NCBI GenBank assembly: GCA_038093515.1 | Contig: JBBPSI010000001.1 | Coordinates: forward strand, 1 to 64,000 | Source: Butyriboletus loyo | Taxonomy: Eukaryota; Basidiomycota; Agaricomycetes; Boletales; Boletaceae | Length of the DNA stretch: 64,000 bases | Direction: 5' to 3' | Shown here: positions 11,231 to 23,489 of the stretch, in pieces | How the letters are laid out: each line of letters opens with the position of its first letter | How positions within the stretch are numbered: the stretch's first letter is position 1 | Notes under the pieces: model-generated | The model's input: only the letters and a program-made list of their open reading frames with translations | Database searches by the model: none | What the model was told of the DNA's origin: nothing | Translations under genes and position numbers: made by a program

Positions 11231-13848
11231 CTACTCGACGATCTCCTCCTCGACCTGCTCAATCACCTCGTCGATCCACTCCTCAATCTCCTCCTTTGCC
11301 TCCTCGCCCCCTCCACGCTCCAACCTCTCCCCCCTGCCCTGCTTCTCGTCCGCAACATCACGCTTGCAACGTGTCCGCCATGCATTCCATTCATCAACTA
11401 GCCGCTTGCGATGTGCAATCAGCTCGGCGCTGATATTGCTTTCCTCTACCGCATCCTCCTCGTCAAACGTGCGGCTGTACTCCTTAAGGTTTCGACGGAT
11501 CTGTCGCTGCTGCTCCCTCGTCAGTAGCATGCGCGGACGAGGTCGCCAAATGAATTGCTTGAACCGATCTAAGATATGCTTCTCTAGTTCTTGCCCGCGG
11601 AAGTCCCAGATCGCATATCCGTTCTCAAGCTAATCTCCAGTCAGCAATCATCGGTGCTTGTTTACCGTAAGCCTACCGTATGCCTCCATGCACTCGCACT
11701 TGTCGCCAGGTATCTCCCACTCGGATCCCACTCTACATCTGTAACTCCGTAGTGATCCGCTGAGCCAAGCTGCTGGATACTGGTACCCCACTCTGCCGTC
11801 TGGCCTTCTCTGCGTTCTTCGCTGCTAAAATCGAGGTCCCAGAACTCAAGCTCAGACTTGGTAGATGAGCCTACAGTAGCAAGGACCACATGTCGTCCTC
11901 GCGGTGACCACCGAATGGTGTTGCTGGTACGAGACGCAAGCGTGCCTGACATAGTACATTAGCAACGCCAAAGACTACACAACACCATGAAGCATACGTA
12001 GAAGCCTAAAGTCGTTTTTGGTTCGGTCGAGTTGATAGAAACTAATGTCAGTCTTGATAGTGATACCCGGACCCGGGTTGCCCAGATTCGGGTCGCCACT
12101 CGAAACGATGGCAAATCGCTCGCCTTTAGGTTCCCATGAGAAATCCGTTCCAGCGTCTAGATGCCCAGTCAACATAAGTAAATGTTCAGGGGAAGTGATC
12201 AACCTTTGAGCTCCACTACCTCCACTGGAAAGTCTTTTTCACGGACTCGAAAGATTTCAAGGTTACAAAAGATCGATTTCTTCGTTTTCGTGTGACGATC
12301 GACTTTGACACACAGGAAATCGCCATGATTTTGCCAATAAAGCTTACACTGACAAACGTCAATCAGATGTTAATTTTCTTTCAAGTCAACACGCCAACCT
12401 CTGTGACATTGAATAGATTCTTTTGGCGTAGAATCCGTCTGCTGGGAAACTCCAGAAGAGTGACCCTCGCAGGTTGATTAGCCACTTCAGGGGTCCAGTA
12501 TGCAAGCATATTCTCCCGAGTTTTCTTCGGCGGTTTGTCTGCTCTGGTTGCCTTTTCACTATCGTCCCTATCCTTGTCACCGTGAGGACACCATTCAAAG
12601 TCAACAACACCCTCTATCTTCAAACTCTTCTTATCATGGAGAGCCATGCTAGGGAGTTCATACACGCTGATTTGTTGACCAGGTGTCACTCGCGCAACAT
12701 ACTTATCGTCGGCGCTCCATTTGAATGCAGGCCACTGCATCTGTTTTTTCACCGAAGGGTCCTCGCTCTCAAAAAGGGACGTAGGGAAAGTACGAAGTAG
12801 GTGGCCGGATTTGGCATCCCAGACAGCAATGTTGTTGCCTTCGTCTTCCGGCGAAAAGTACTCGGGACCTTGAGGGAGAGTCGGAGACACGGTAATGGGA
12901 TCATGCGACCAAGTAACGAGATAATTTTCGCAAGGGGAAAAATCGATCAACTTGACAAGAGGATGAGCGAATCGTTGCTGGGGCTCCCAAGAGGGACCGC
13001 CCCATAAGCGGACACCCTGGCGAAAGAGTGTTGCAAAGTACGTGCCGAGCGGAGACCATGAGGCATAGAGCTCGGTCCAATTCTGAGAAACGCGTCAAGG
13101 ACATCGAGTGTTACAACTGTGTGGCACACCTTTTTCAAATATGCAACTTCACACTGAGATGGTTTCCCATGCCAATTTATCTCTACATCATCACCGCGGT
13201 AGGTGACATACTGATCGCGTCCTTGCGGATCGGCAAGCCAAGCCCGAAGGTGCTCCTACGCGAAAGATCAATACAGAAACAGATATGATTTTCAACCTCG
13301 CACCTTTGGATGGAATTCTTCTATCTTCGGCTCAACATACGTTTCGTCCATGTTGGCATATTGCTCTATATCGACGAACCGATTGACAAGGAAGGTATGC
13401 TTTGAGTCGAAAGGATGACCATGCATGGAATTGATCGCGAATGTTGCTGCGTCCGCGCTCCCTGCATCGACGAATATGTAACTGGAGGGTGGCCAATTAG
13501 CATTGCTAATTATCCGAAAATTGGTATTGGCATACCCTTTGCTCTTCCCTGAAGCGTTGTCCCAAGGGACAAAGATATCTTCAGGTCTCAGAGCAGCACC
13601 TCTTTTGGTGAACTCTTTGGAGATTTTTGCGAGAAGTTTGTCGAGCTTTGCTTTATCGATCACCGGCACACCATCTACGACGATTACATTGTCCAAGCCA
13701 TCATCGAGGGCGACATGATATCTGGGAGTGGTAATGAACATTAACATTACAGCGTACGCGTCAATAGGGCTGTTTACTTTGCCTCGATGTCTGTGAAATC
13801 GAGTTCGTCGTCGAGATTGAGATGTGAAGTACCGTTTGGGATGGCCAT
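11231..13848 (-). CDS. PRT1: Translation initiation factor eIF3 subunit b
   Basis: Core scaffold of eIF3 on the 40S ribosome. Eight exons are placed at 13848-13778, 13721-13304, 13255-13130, 13082-12399, 12348-12204, 12156-11998, 11945-11677 and 11629-11231, totalling 2271 nt and 756 residues, very near yeast Prt1 (763). The N-terminal RRM contains [13 protein letters not shown] and GYANTNF. WD/beta-propeller segments include VRLWGGPSW and [17 protein letters not shown]. The C-terminus, [14 protein letters not shown] then FIWRPRP, is the family's most conserved stretch, followed by an acidic Glu-rich tail. Exon phases agree throughout. A second eIF3 subunit (h) lies at 61-63 kb. Confidence 0.96.
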
Positions 13849-14263
13849 CTTGTACGGGGAAGAAGTTTTGAGCTGCTAGTTGGGAAATTCAGAGACAAGA
13901 TAAATTATGGTTATCAGTACTGGGGTTAGGGTTGGCACGAACGTGCATACAACCACGCGGTCTTGAGTTGTCTTTGTGTGATTCATGATGGTATCAATCC
14001 ATGCATTCAGGAACATCTTCTCAGGTTTGGTTGATTCTCTCCTGAAGCTGCTCCCCTTCCCCAGTGTAGGCTCACATTGGGCCCATCGCAGAGCAACGTG
14101 ACGCAGCATTAGAGGTGCGTGCCTTATAAATGACAGCGCTAATCAGCGCCGTGCAAGCCACTTCCTTGAATACAGCGCGTGCGTTCTTGTATAAAACTGC
14201 ACGGGTTGTGTTCCATGTGGTGTCCTGACCCTGCTCTTAAGTTCGACCTTCCTGTGCTGTCTC
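13849..14263. other. Intergenic region between eIF3b and the MFS permease
   Basis: A 415 bp divergent promoter region serving eIF3b (minus) and the permease (plus). A 77-codon minus frame at 13876-14109 shows no recognisable family and looks incidental. I see no RNA gene or repeat. Confidence 0.6.
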
Positions 14264-16597
14264 ATGTCGGACGGAAACGATGCCGGCTTCTCGGAGGGCG
14301 ACCAGACCAGTCGCCCTCAGAACATCTCTGTCGACGCTTATGAAACGAATCTCAAAGCAACCGCCCATAAACTCAACGAAAAGGAGTCGCTCAGCGCTTG
14401 GGTCACTATCATTGCATCTGGTTTTGGTTTGATCAGCGATGGGTGTAAGTTTTTATTGCATGTTCGTGCAGAAACTAGCTGAATTGTCGTGTTTCAGATC
14501 AGAACAACTTAATGACCATGTCAAACGTGGGTCACTTTTCATCCACTCGTCACCGGTTCTGGAGTGTCTCCTCCAGGTCGTCTTCAAGGCACTTTATCCT
14601 AAGGATTATACATCGGCCGTCTCTACTCGAGTCTCGAATGCTCTTCTTATTGGTCAGTACATGTAACGAGTACCATCATCCAAACGATCTGACCCGGATC
14701 TGAATCAGGCGCTATTATCGGGCAACTTCTTGTTGGCCTAGTGTGTGACAGAATGGGCCGCAAGGTTGCCCTTGTGAGCACCACCTTGCTCATCGTTCTT
14801 GGTGCCACTCTTGGAACTGCCGCTCATGGTGCTAATGGAAGTGCACTTGGTCTCTTTTGGTTCCTGACAGTTGCGCGAGGAATCACCGGCGTAGTAAGCC
14901 GCTCTCATCTGCACACTTGTCTCCGCCACTAATTTTCGTAGGGTGTCGGTGGAGAATACCCCGCCTCGTCAACGAGCGCGAACGAAGCAGCGAATGAGAA
15001 ATCTGTCCAGGCTCGCGGCCCAAGTACTGCCCATCTATTTCCTATCTTTCCGTCTTGACTTCTTTGCAGTCTTCATCATGGTCACGAATTTCGTTCTTTC
15101 TGTAACTTTCGTGTCCATTTCATCAGGCTTTTGCGAATGACTAACACCTCTGAATCAGTTCGGTGGTCCATTGGCCGTTTCCGTATTCCTGATCATGCTC
15201 TCCGCGGCTGGGGAACAACATCTTGAGACTGTGTGGCGCGTTTGCTTTGGATTTGGTATCCTGTTGCCTTTATCCGTGCTCATCTTTCGATTGCGGATGT
15301 TGAGCTCCAAACTTTATCGGAAGGGTGCCATCAAGCGTAATGGATATTTTGATCTCGAACGAGAATATCATTGATATTGATCCTTTGGCAGGTCGTGTTC
15401 CCTACTGGTTGGTATTGAAATATTACTGGCGTGCCCTTATTGGTACCTGCGGAGCATGGTGCGAACTTCAATCCAAATGACTAGGTTACATCTGATTTTA
15501 TAGCAGGTTCCTCTATGATTTCGTAAGCATCAGCCTTTCAGCTTCTTGAGTTCTTCAACAGCGTGTACCACCGTTAGGTTACGTTCCCGAACGGTGTGTT
15601 CTCTGGGACAATCATTTCTAGTGTAATCCACAACAGTGATATCAAGAAGACTGCCGAATGGCAACTTTTACTTGGAGCGATATCCTTGCCTGGTGTCTTG
15701 ATCGGTGCCTGGCTCTGCAACCGGATAGGTAGAAGGAATACTGTAGGTGTTGGAGCCCAAGTTCTGTAATGACTCAACCCTCTCTCTAGATGATGCTGGG
15801 ATTTTCCGGCTATCTAGTGTTTGTAAGTTTCCTGTTTCCCCAGTCTGCTACATGTGACCAATCAGTTGTCTCTTAGGGTCTCATCATCGGCCTTTCGTAC
15901 AATAAAATCACGGCTATTATACCTCTTTTTGTGGTTTTGTGAGTCAGTAGAATTAACTTACGGAGATTCGCTAAGCGGGGCTATTTTCAGCTATGGATTG
16001 ATGCAATCGTCCGGCAACATGGTGACGTGGCATGGGTCGGACTTCTGTTCATGTACTGATGCGAGTGCAGGGACCGGGTGATATGTTGGGTTTGACGAGT
16101 TCTGAGTGAGTGAGCCCCACTGTTTCATTTTTAAACTCAACGACCTTTGCACAGGTCGTATGCGACCCCCGTGCGGTATGTCACTACATGCATGCTCGGC
16201 TGTTGAGATCTTAAACTAGTTGTTAGTGGGACATGTTACGGCCTTTCTGCAGCGATCGGGAAGACCGGTGCTGCAGTTGGCACCCAAGCTTTCACCCCCA
16301 TCCAGAATAATCTCGGAAAACGGTATGAGTAATATGTATCTTACTTGCATGAACCCCAGCTAATGCAGCCGGTGAAGCTGGACTTTTATTATTGCCGCTA
16401 TTTGTGGTGTCGCTGGAGTGCTCGTGACATACTTCTTCGTGCCTGACATGACGGGGGTCGACCTCGTGGACGAGGACGCTAAATTCTTCAGATACCTTAC
16501 AGAAAATGGTTGGGAGGGTGAGGTCGGAGAAGACGACGACAAGGGGCTGATCGTTGCGTCGTATGGGGGTGAGCAGGCGATGGAGGAAAAGATTTGA
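14264..16597 (+). CDS. MFS permease of the Git1/phosphate-glycerophosphodiester type
   Basis: Twelve-helix plasma-membrane transporter of the major facilitator superfamily. The pieces read ...WVTIIASGFGLISDGYQNN..., VVFKALYPKDYTSAVSTRV, then the signature loop LVCDRMGRKVA between helices 2 and 3 and GVGGEYPASSTSANEAANE, which is characteristic of the phosphate/Git1 branch. The repeat loop LCNRIGRRNT and a late PVRGTCYGLSAAIGKTGAA follow. The hydrophilic C-terminus ends in EEKI. I place about 17 exons; several are tiny, for example FLYDF in 16 nt, MMLGFSGYLVF and SYATPVR. The likely cargo is glycerophosphoinositol/glycerophosphodiesters or phosphate, inferred from family only. The last acceptor (before CTGGACTTT at about 16378) is inferred from the conserved GKRWTFI join. 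Confidence 0.85.
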
Positions 16598-16702
16598 TGA
16601 AGGGAACAATTTTGGTCACGTGCAGGCTTGGCCGTAGTATAGTATTTTCAGTGAAATTTCAGTTGTTTGCGCGTAGCAAGTTCTTGCAAGTTCTCCTCTT
16701 GA

Positions 16703-19443
16703 ATGTTTGTGCAGGTCTTTCGGTATAGTCCAACGCGCCGTTCCCTGTGTAGTGTCTGCTTGCTGTCTCGTTGCAGAGCTTATTACTCGCAGTCCGCTCT
16801 TTCCTCTGTCGCTGGCCATAGACAAGATCCCGAAGTTTCCACCTCCACCGGTTCGGGTGGGGCGTCGCGAACAGCAACTTGGAGTGATCCTCACCACGCA
16901 GTCGCGAATACCAGAAATCCACTGGACCCAACCCGGCTTGATCGTTACCTTGCGTCCATCAGAGCGGCTGAATTGGAGCCGACCTTGGACGACGTCGAGC
17001 GATATAAACCGGAGGGCTTCTCGCGGCCAGACTCGTCGCGCTATGCTGCAGAGTACACGAACTTGCTGGAGACGCTTTGTCGATCTTTCAGCAAGGATCA
17101 ACTCCGCCGTTTTACAGAGCTCTACAAGCTCGACCCGATATGGACACGTTCATCACGTCGGAAGACTGAATATGCGGAGTCGATAATAGAGAAAGCATGG
17201 GGTTGGCCATCTTTGAAAGAGATAGAGAGAAAGCGGCGGGATACGACTGAAGTACTTGTGAAGTGTCAGTACCATCCTTTTACACGCGGTATCTACTTCA
17301 ACGAACTATGTTGCAGCATTCACTGTCACACCCAGCCAGCTGTTTTTAATAATGGGAAAAGGTGTGAGAAATGAAATTTCCGCATTACTGTATTCACGTT
17401 TTCCGCACAGATGGTGCTGATCTGCTGCAGTTATCGGTGCAATATAACGTGCATATATCCTTGACATTCAACCCACTCGCTCTGCGTGTTGAAGGCTTAC
17501 GAGGGTCTCTGAAGGGATTGACCGAACATGTCAGCTCCTTGAAGAAGGTACAATTCCTAGTCTTACATATTCATGCGTCCTTCAAACCCTTTCTTCCTAG
17601 GGTATCATTGATGAGATATTTGAGCTTCCAACAGGTCGTCCCATCCGGGCAGATCTGTTGCAACGCATATCTCGGTTATCTGGCGCGTACGTCGAGAATC
17701 ATGGTAACAGAGGCAAGGTATGCATTCGCAATCAAAGTTTGTGAGCCCTTGCTCATTGTCATACAGGTCCGCATATGTGCCAAGGATCTCAGCGACATTA
17801 CTGCCGCTGAACGATTAGCGCTCCGCGCTTCACTGGAGGTCAGTGTCTTTTCTAACAGTGACATGGGTTTGGGATACATCGGGTTTATAGGTTGGGACAC
17901 AAGCGCGCACCGTTTGTTACGATCCACCTAGCAAGACAAGGGACTCCCCCATTGAAATCTCTGAACCGCATAAGTATTCTATATACCCGTTCGTCACTCC
18001 TTGCTCGTTCCCATGGACAATGCATCCCGGCGGTGCATTCCGACTGCGCCGAGTCGCGGATTGGTTAGGTGTCGACTCTTACGAAGATATAGCATCCACC
18101 GGTGGCCTGACTCGTAATCCACACTGCCTACTCAACCTTGATCAGTAAGTAATGTTGCAGAGAGCCCACTAGCACAGCTAACTGCTCCTAGGAGTGGAGA
18201 GGAGCTCAACCAACTCGTCTGTCCAACCATGCCTGAAAGTGCCTCGTTTCATCGGAGAGTTATAACGGCATCGTATGCGTGTTCTTTGGTTCCCGAATAG
18301 GTACTAAAGGATTTCCAGGCTCGGCCATATGCTAATATCGTCAGGCGACCATTCACAACGAGGCACAATATTTCCTCCATTAAGAGGTGCCTTGTCTCTT
18401 GCGGAAATTCTCAAACGGGTTGAAACTTTCGGAACACCACTGACTTTTGTCCCAAGGTCCGTATCACTAGGTTCTATCTGAGCTACTAACGTTCTCATTT
18501 ATGCAGTGTTCCACCTTCTATGATGTCGGTCACCGTTGGCAAACGACGAGTTTTACACCGACTGGTTTACAGAACATTGCCGCAGATAGCTGGCCAGATT
18601 TCAAAACCACCCCGACAGGTTTTGAAATTTGAAATTGAGCTTTCTGGTCCTTCATCCACCGGTACTCGAGCAACGCAGGATATTAAAAATGCGCTGAAGC
18701 TCAGGGATATGCCATCGTCCGACAAGTCAAGTTCGATCGCAGATCCCATCTTATCTCAAGGAAGTATTTCTCAATCTGGTGATTTTCCCGAGACCTTGAA
18801 CAACGCGTGGGGCTCGAGCTGCCAAGTAGGTAGGGAAACATACGTCAACCTAATGTTGCCAGACCGGTCAGTATGCCATCCATAGATGATTCACTTCCTG
18901 ACGTCTTGCCATTCAGCCCAATGGACGTGCAATTTTGTATCTTCGATTGGGATGCTATGACGTTGATGCAGCAACCACAAATCCTTCGGGAGTATGGTGA
19001 CAGACTTCGTGATTTGTACGTTAACTCCCTGTCACCGAAGTTGAAATGCTGAGCGTTCTCATAGCTTGACCGATAAGACCCAACTGTCACAACCCGATCC
19101 ACCATCGACATTCAACTGCGAAGGAAGAACATATTACCTCCACGATTGCTTGAGCTTGAGACAAAGTAACAACCCAATCTTATTATCAACTATCTTAAGT
19201 GATTACCATGGGGATAATTTGATGGAAGTCTGTAGTGAGAGCATAGTAGATCTTCAGAGTTCCCAGAAAATGGAGCTCTGCCAGGTCAGTTCTCCGTTTG
19301 CCCATAGCTCGTAGCTCAACTACTTTTAGGTGAAATTTGATGGTACTATTGAGGGACAGAGTTGGAAGCGATTCCTCGCAGCATGCGATCAACTTAGTGT
19401 AGCGTCCTTAGAATCACGAAACAAGAAGGATCGGCTTACCTAG
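16703..19443 (+). CDS. Probable SLS1-like mitochondrial inner-membrane regulator
   Basis: A long multi-exon gene. The N-terminus MFVQVFRYSPTRRSLCSVC is basic and acid-free, like a mitochondrial presequence. The middle reads WTRSSRRKTEYAESIIEKAW, GWPSLKEIERKRRDTT, then after an intron (donor gtcagt) SFTVTPSQLFLIMGKDGADL, RADLLQRISRLSGAYVENHG and ITAAERLALRASLE, a KH-like pattern. The C-terminal exons hold HRRVITAS, LTFVPSVPPSMMSVTVGKR, PMDVQFCIFDWDAM and QSWKRFLAACDQL. The order matches what I know of the fungal SLS1 family, which couples mitochondrial transcription and translation at the inner membrane, but this is moderate recognition without a search. Small introns of about 45-60 nt occur throughout. 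The stop at 19441-19443 follows an exon that begins VKFDGTIEGQ. Confidence 0.6.
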
Positions 19444-19632
19444 ACAAATGACACTTCGGTCTTTGGGACTCACAACAACTCGTGCTATGGTATAAGGAAG
19501 TAGACTGGAGATTAAGTCTTGAAGGGCAAGAAAAGGACTTGGGTTCTAGCTATCTACGTCCACCGCCTTTTCGTTTCGCCTTATCACTGCGCTTTTTAGC
19601 TCGTACCTAAGGAATGCTGTAAGAATTTAATT

Positions 19633-22570
19633 CTAGAATTGGTCGCGGAGGGTCCGTACCTCTTTTCTCATCCTCGCATCTACCATGGTATAGCGACCTT
19701 TGACACCCTTTGGCCGTCCTTTGACGCCTTTGTGAGCACCTTTTGCAACTACCACCTTAACTTCTCTCCTTTTGCCATTCGCAGTGCCTTTCCGCATGAG
19801 CTTCTCGATTTGCTGAGCTTTTTCTCGTTCAGACATGTCCGCTGTTGTGTTCACGCCTTCAGCCTTCCTCATAGCCTTTTCAAGGCGTTGGGCGGCTCGC
19901 AATTTCTTCCGACCCTTGGCTTCTGCGATTTTCTTGATCGGGCGTGAATCAAGTGCACGCTGACGTGCCCTCAATGTAACAACGGCCTCCTTCGTGACAG
20001 GGATATTGGGCTTGTAGTGCTCCGCCTCATCGTCGAGGAACCATGAAGGGAGGCCATCCTTGGCGTTAAGCGAATAGCGATTGAATCCATCGTTCAGGAG
20101 CTTTGTTTTGGTAGTTTTGCGATTGACCAACTGCTGTGCAAGAGTGACAGCTTCAGCAGTCGTTAGACCATATTCTATGGAAGGGATCAGTTCTGGTATG
20201 TCTCAAATTCTAAAGCCGTACTCTCTATGCGAGTCTTATTTACTTGATCCGGATTTTCGTTCTCAGCATTCCACATGTCATCGTCATCCCGAGATTCAGC
20301 GGGAACAACCTCGAAATCATTCGCCCCGGACTTGTCGTCGTCAGATATGAGATGCGACAAAGGGTGGTTATATACCTTGCCTCCTTGGTCATTCTGTTGG
20401 CTTTCACTTGAGTTTGAAATCATCTCTACGTCGGCGTCCTCGTCATCCTCATTTGGTGCCCCCACGTCTTTGAATATGTCTTGGCTAAACCAAAGTTGCG
20501 CAGCAAGGGAGGGCGGTTGAACGTCAGCGTGTCTCTTGAGGGCTGAATTAGGCCGTTTGCGTTTCTGGCCCGAAATGGGTTCGTCATAATCGCTCTCATC
20601 TGAAGAAGGGTCACCAATCTCCTTGGCTGCCGCCATCTCCTCCCAGCCACCGTCTTCGCTACCGTCACCCCCACTCTCGACGTCGTCCTCGCCTTTCAGG
20701 CCGCTCCATTCGCCGAACTGACCTTTTTTCTTCCTAGCCTCTACAACTCGATACTTCGCGTCCCTTTCCTTCATCTTCTCTCGATAAGCATCATACATGG
20801 CATCGAGGTCAGCTTCGAGCACTGACACTCTTCTCTCCCTTTCTTCTTCGGAACCAATAATCTCTTCGTCACTTCCTTCCACTCCCCCAACCTTGTCGCC
20901 ATCGCCGTCATCGTCGGATGGCATCTCGTCGTCCGAGGCGAGCTTGCTGATACCGCCCTTTTTCCGAAGTTCCCTCTGCGTATCAACAAGGTTGAACATG
21001 TCATCTTGGCCCGTACTGAGTGAGGCATCGTTCTGTTCGAGACCAATATCCAAGGGAGCTGTCATTTGCAGCTGCAGTCGTTGGATAGTTTTTGTTTTGA
21101 CTTCATTGGCCCTTCTTCGTGAGCGTTTTGCTTTCGCTGCCGCCTCCGCATTCCGTCTCTCAAGCTGCCGTGGACAGTCAGCCAGAGGGTTGGTGGACAC
21201 GACAAAAATCCAACCTCTTCTTGTATCTGCTGCTCCTCGTCAACCACTTCGGAGATTTCAATTGCCTCCGTAAGTTCAGCAGCGGGCTTGGTCTTCACCT
21301 CCAAGCCAAGCTTCGGGGAGACTCGTGAGCAAATGCGGGTCAATAGTGTGAAAAGAGTCACCTCCTCTCGTACAGCTATCCGCCATTTCAGCAAGGTTTT
21401 GAAATCACCTTTGCCCAACACCTTGAGATCTTCAAAATTAACTGTGATGTCCGGGGTAGTAATACTAAGTTCCAGCCACCTGTATAGCAGCCAGCTTAAT
21501 CATTTTCGAATGAGAAGGACGGATCTCGTACAGTTTCTCCTCCTCGATTTCGAATGTAATTTTATTCGCGAGACCGAGCACGTTGACGGGTTCGAGGCCG
21601 CGAACGAAATCGCTCGCGGAGATTTTAGTAAAGAGTGTATAGTCACCATCGTCATACCCGTCTCGCCTTCGGCGTTTTTTCTCTGGCTGAAAGACATTAG
21701 CCTGCGCGTTATTGGCTGATGAACCTTTGTCAGGACCAGAAAGCGCGGAGCCCAGATCCTTGAACACATGCTTAGGGTCAAGAAATTTTGGATCAATGTG
21801 CTTTGGAGCAAAGAACTCCCGACACACGACGAAGATCTCGGCGGAGACATTCCTGTAGATGTTTTCAAGTGGCTAGATTGATGATAACATGACAGCTGAC
21901 CTCGAGGAAGGTGGTTTCGTCGCCTCTACCTTTGCAAACAATTGGTTAAACACCCAAATGAGATTGTTGTAATCGACACTTCGGAACACTTTAGTGACAA
22001 ATGTTCCTCCTTTGACGAGGAATTCAACCGCCAATTTCAAGCTGGAGAGGACGAGTTCGGACTGGGTGTAAGCATCCTGGATCCACGCAGTGCCAACATT
22101 CGGTGCACCATCATGAAGCACGACATCTGCTTTCCAGTCTTTGAGTTCACCTCGGAGGAGATTGCGACAATGAACGGTAGTGATATCTGCGGCAAACGTC
22201 ACAACCCTTGGTATTTGTTTAATCGACACCAAGTCGACGCCTGGATAATGAATGAAAGTTCGATATGGGATGAATTTGACGGGAGGGCCGCGGCGCACCG
22301 ACGATGACGCTGTTGGTTGGCATGTACTTGCTTGCGACCTGAAGCCAGCCACCCGGGGCCGCGCAAAGATCGATGCAACAGCGCGCAGACTCGAGAAAAG
22401 CATATTTCTTGTTGAGTTGGATGAGCTTGAAGGCCGAGCGGGCGCGGTAGCCCTGCTCTCTTGGGAATATCGGTCATGGGGGTGTGCGATACGGATGACC
22501 ACACGCACTTGGCAAGTTTATAATACTTGTCGAGACGACCTTTACCGGTTTTCTTTTGGGCCTTGCCCAT
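19633..22570 (-). CDS. SPB1: SPB1, AdoMet-dependent rRNA 2'-O-methyltransferase
   Basis: Nucleolar factor that methylates 25S rRNA and is needed to assemble the 60S subunit. Seven exons fit: 22570-22509, 22459-22299, 22240-21901, 21852-21532, 21464-21215, 21164-20222 and 20174-19633, totalling 2619 nt and 872 residues (yeast 841). The N-terminus is [20 protein letters not shown]. The FtsJ domain has [18 protein letters not shown] (SAM site) and [11 protein letters not shown]. Later come [40 protein letters not shown] (DUF3381 region), long acidic stretches, and the Spb1 C-terminal domain [39 protein letters not shown], then a Lys/Arg-rich tail. Several GT choices exist; those given keep all conserved blocks in frame. 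Confidence 0.95.
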
Positions 22571-22691
22571 AGCGGTCAAACGAAAGCTAGTGAAGGGTCA
22601 GGTCAAGTTACGATGTGATTGATTACGCCTATTTGGATTTACGTGAGAATGTACATGTTGAAATCCGAAATAGTTTGGTTGAATTCTCTCA

Positions 22692-23303
22692 ATGACTACT
22701 CCTCCTGGCCCCTCGTCGCCGCTGTTGCCCCTCGCGCTGAATGCCTCTTCGTTCATGTGGAGATCAGGTGCCATTCTGAGTCGGTCTCCTCCAAGTTCGT
22801 GTTGCCGATGTGTGTCAACTGATGGCACTCTCTTCATATCATAGCTTTCGCTGGAATGCTCACTGGTGCCTTTGGTACACATGGACTCGAACGCCGAGCG
22901 GGGATCACTGCTGACCACCTCCACGCATGGGGGACAGCGTCGACCTATGCGGTTTGCAGCCTCTTTGCAGGGATTGTCCGGTAACTGACCACACAAGGCA
23001 AGATTGCCAACGGACTCGGCTTGATGCTCGTGTCCATGCACAGCAGATTTGCCACACATCGCTTTGCTGGGCCGGCCATATTGACGGGCGGTGTGTTGTT
23101 TTCGGGAAGCATCATGTTGCTCGTTCTAAAACGGTACGCATCTTGTACCACGCTCTGCTGGATTGTTGACGTTTGGGAAGACCCAGATTCCTTGGCCCTA
23201 TCACGCCACTCGGGGGTCTCATTATGATGGCTGGGTGAGCGAGGACTGCTTTTGCATCTGAACGAGACTCATTGTCGACAGTTATGCGAGTTTGGCGTCG
23301 TAG
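22692..23303 (+). CDS. DUF423/TMEM256-like small membrane protein
   Basis: Small integral membrane protein of unknown biochemical role. Pieces in order are MTTPPGPSSPLLPLALN, SAFAGMLTGAFGTHGLERR, ITADHLHAWGTASTYA, IANGLGLMLVSMHSR, FAGPAILTGGVLFSGSIMLL and RPRFLGPITPLGGLIMMAGY ending ASLAS. The GAFGTHGL and FLGPITPLGG blocks are diagnostic for DUF423, with about four helices. Five short exons are needed; the second intron runs from after TYA to a GCAAG acceptor before ATTGCC. The start at 22692 lies 121 bp from the SPB1 start on the other strand, so the two share a promoter region. Length is near 150 residues, normal for the family. Confidence 0.82.
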
Positions 23304-23489
23304 ATTAGTGTGAGCCAATTATACATCACGTGATTGACGCGTTGTTGTGATCACCGTGTCAACTCCGCTTGAAATCTTGTGAAATAAGCACATCAGCCAT
23401 TCTCAATCCTCTTCTCGTCCTCAGCGACGCCCGCCATATCGTCCCTGCCCCACTCAGGTCTTTTCTCTCCCCCTCCCAGTCCCGAACCC

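Noticed and set aside
14943..15140. A separate small plus frame inside the MFS permease
   Set aside because: It runs through an intron and is out of frame with the conserved GVGGEYPASST exon.
21442..21479. A 38 nt intron in SPB1
   Set aside because: The phase is wrong; a 67 nt intron at 21465-21531 keeps the conserved [17 protein letters not shown] block in frame.
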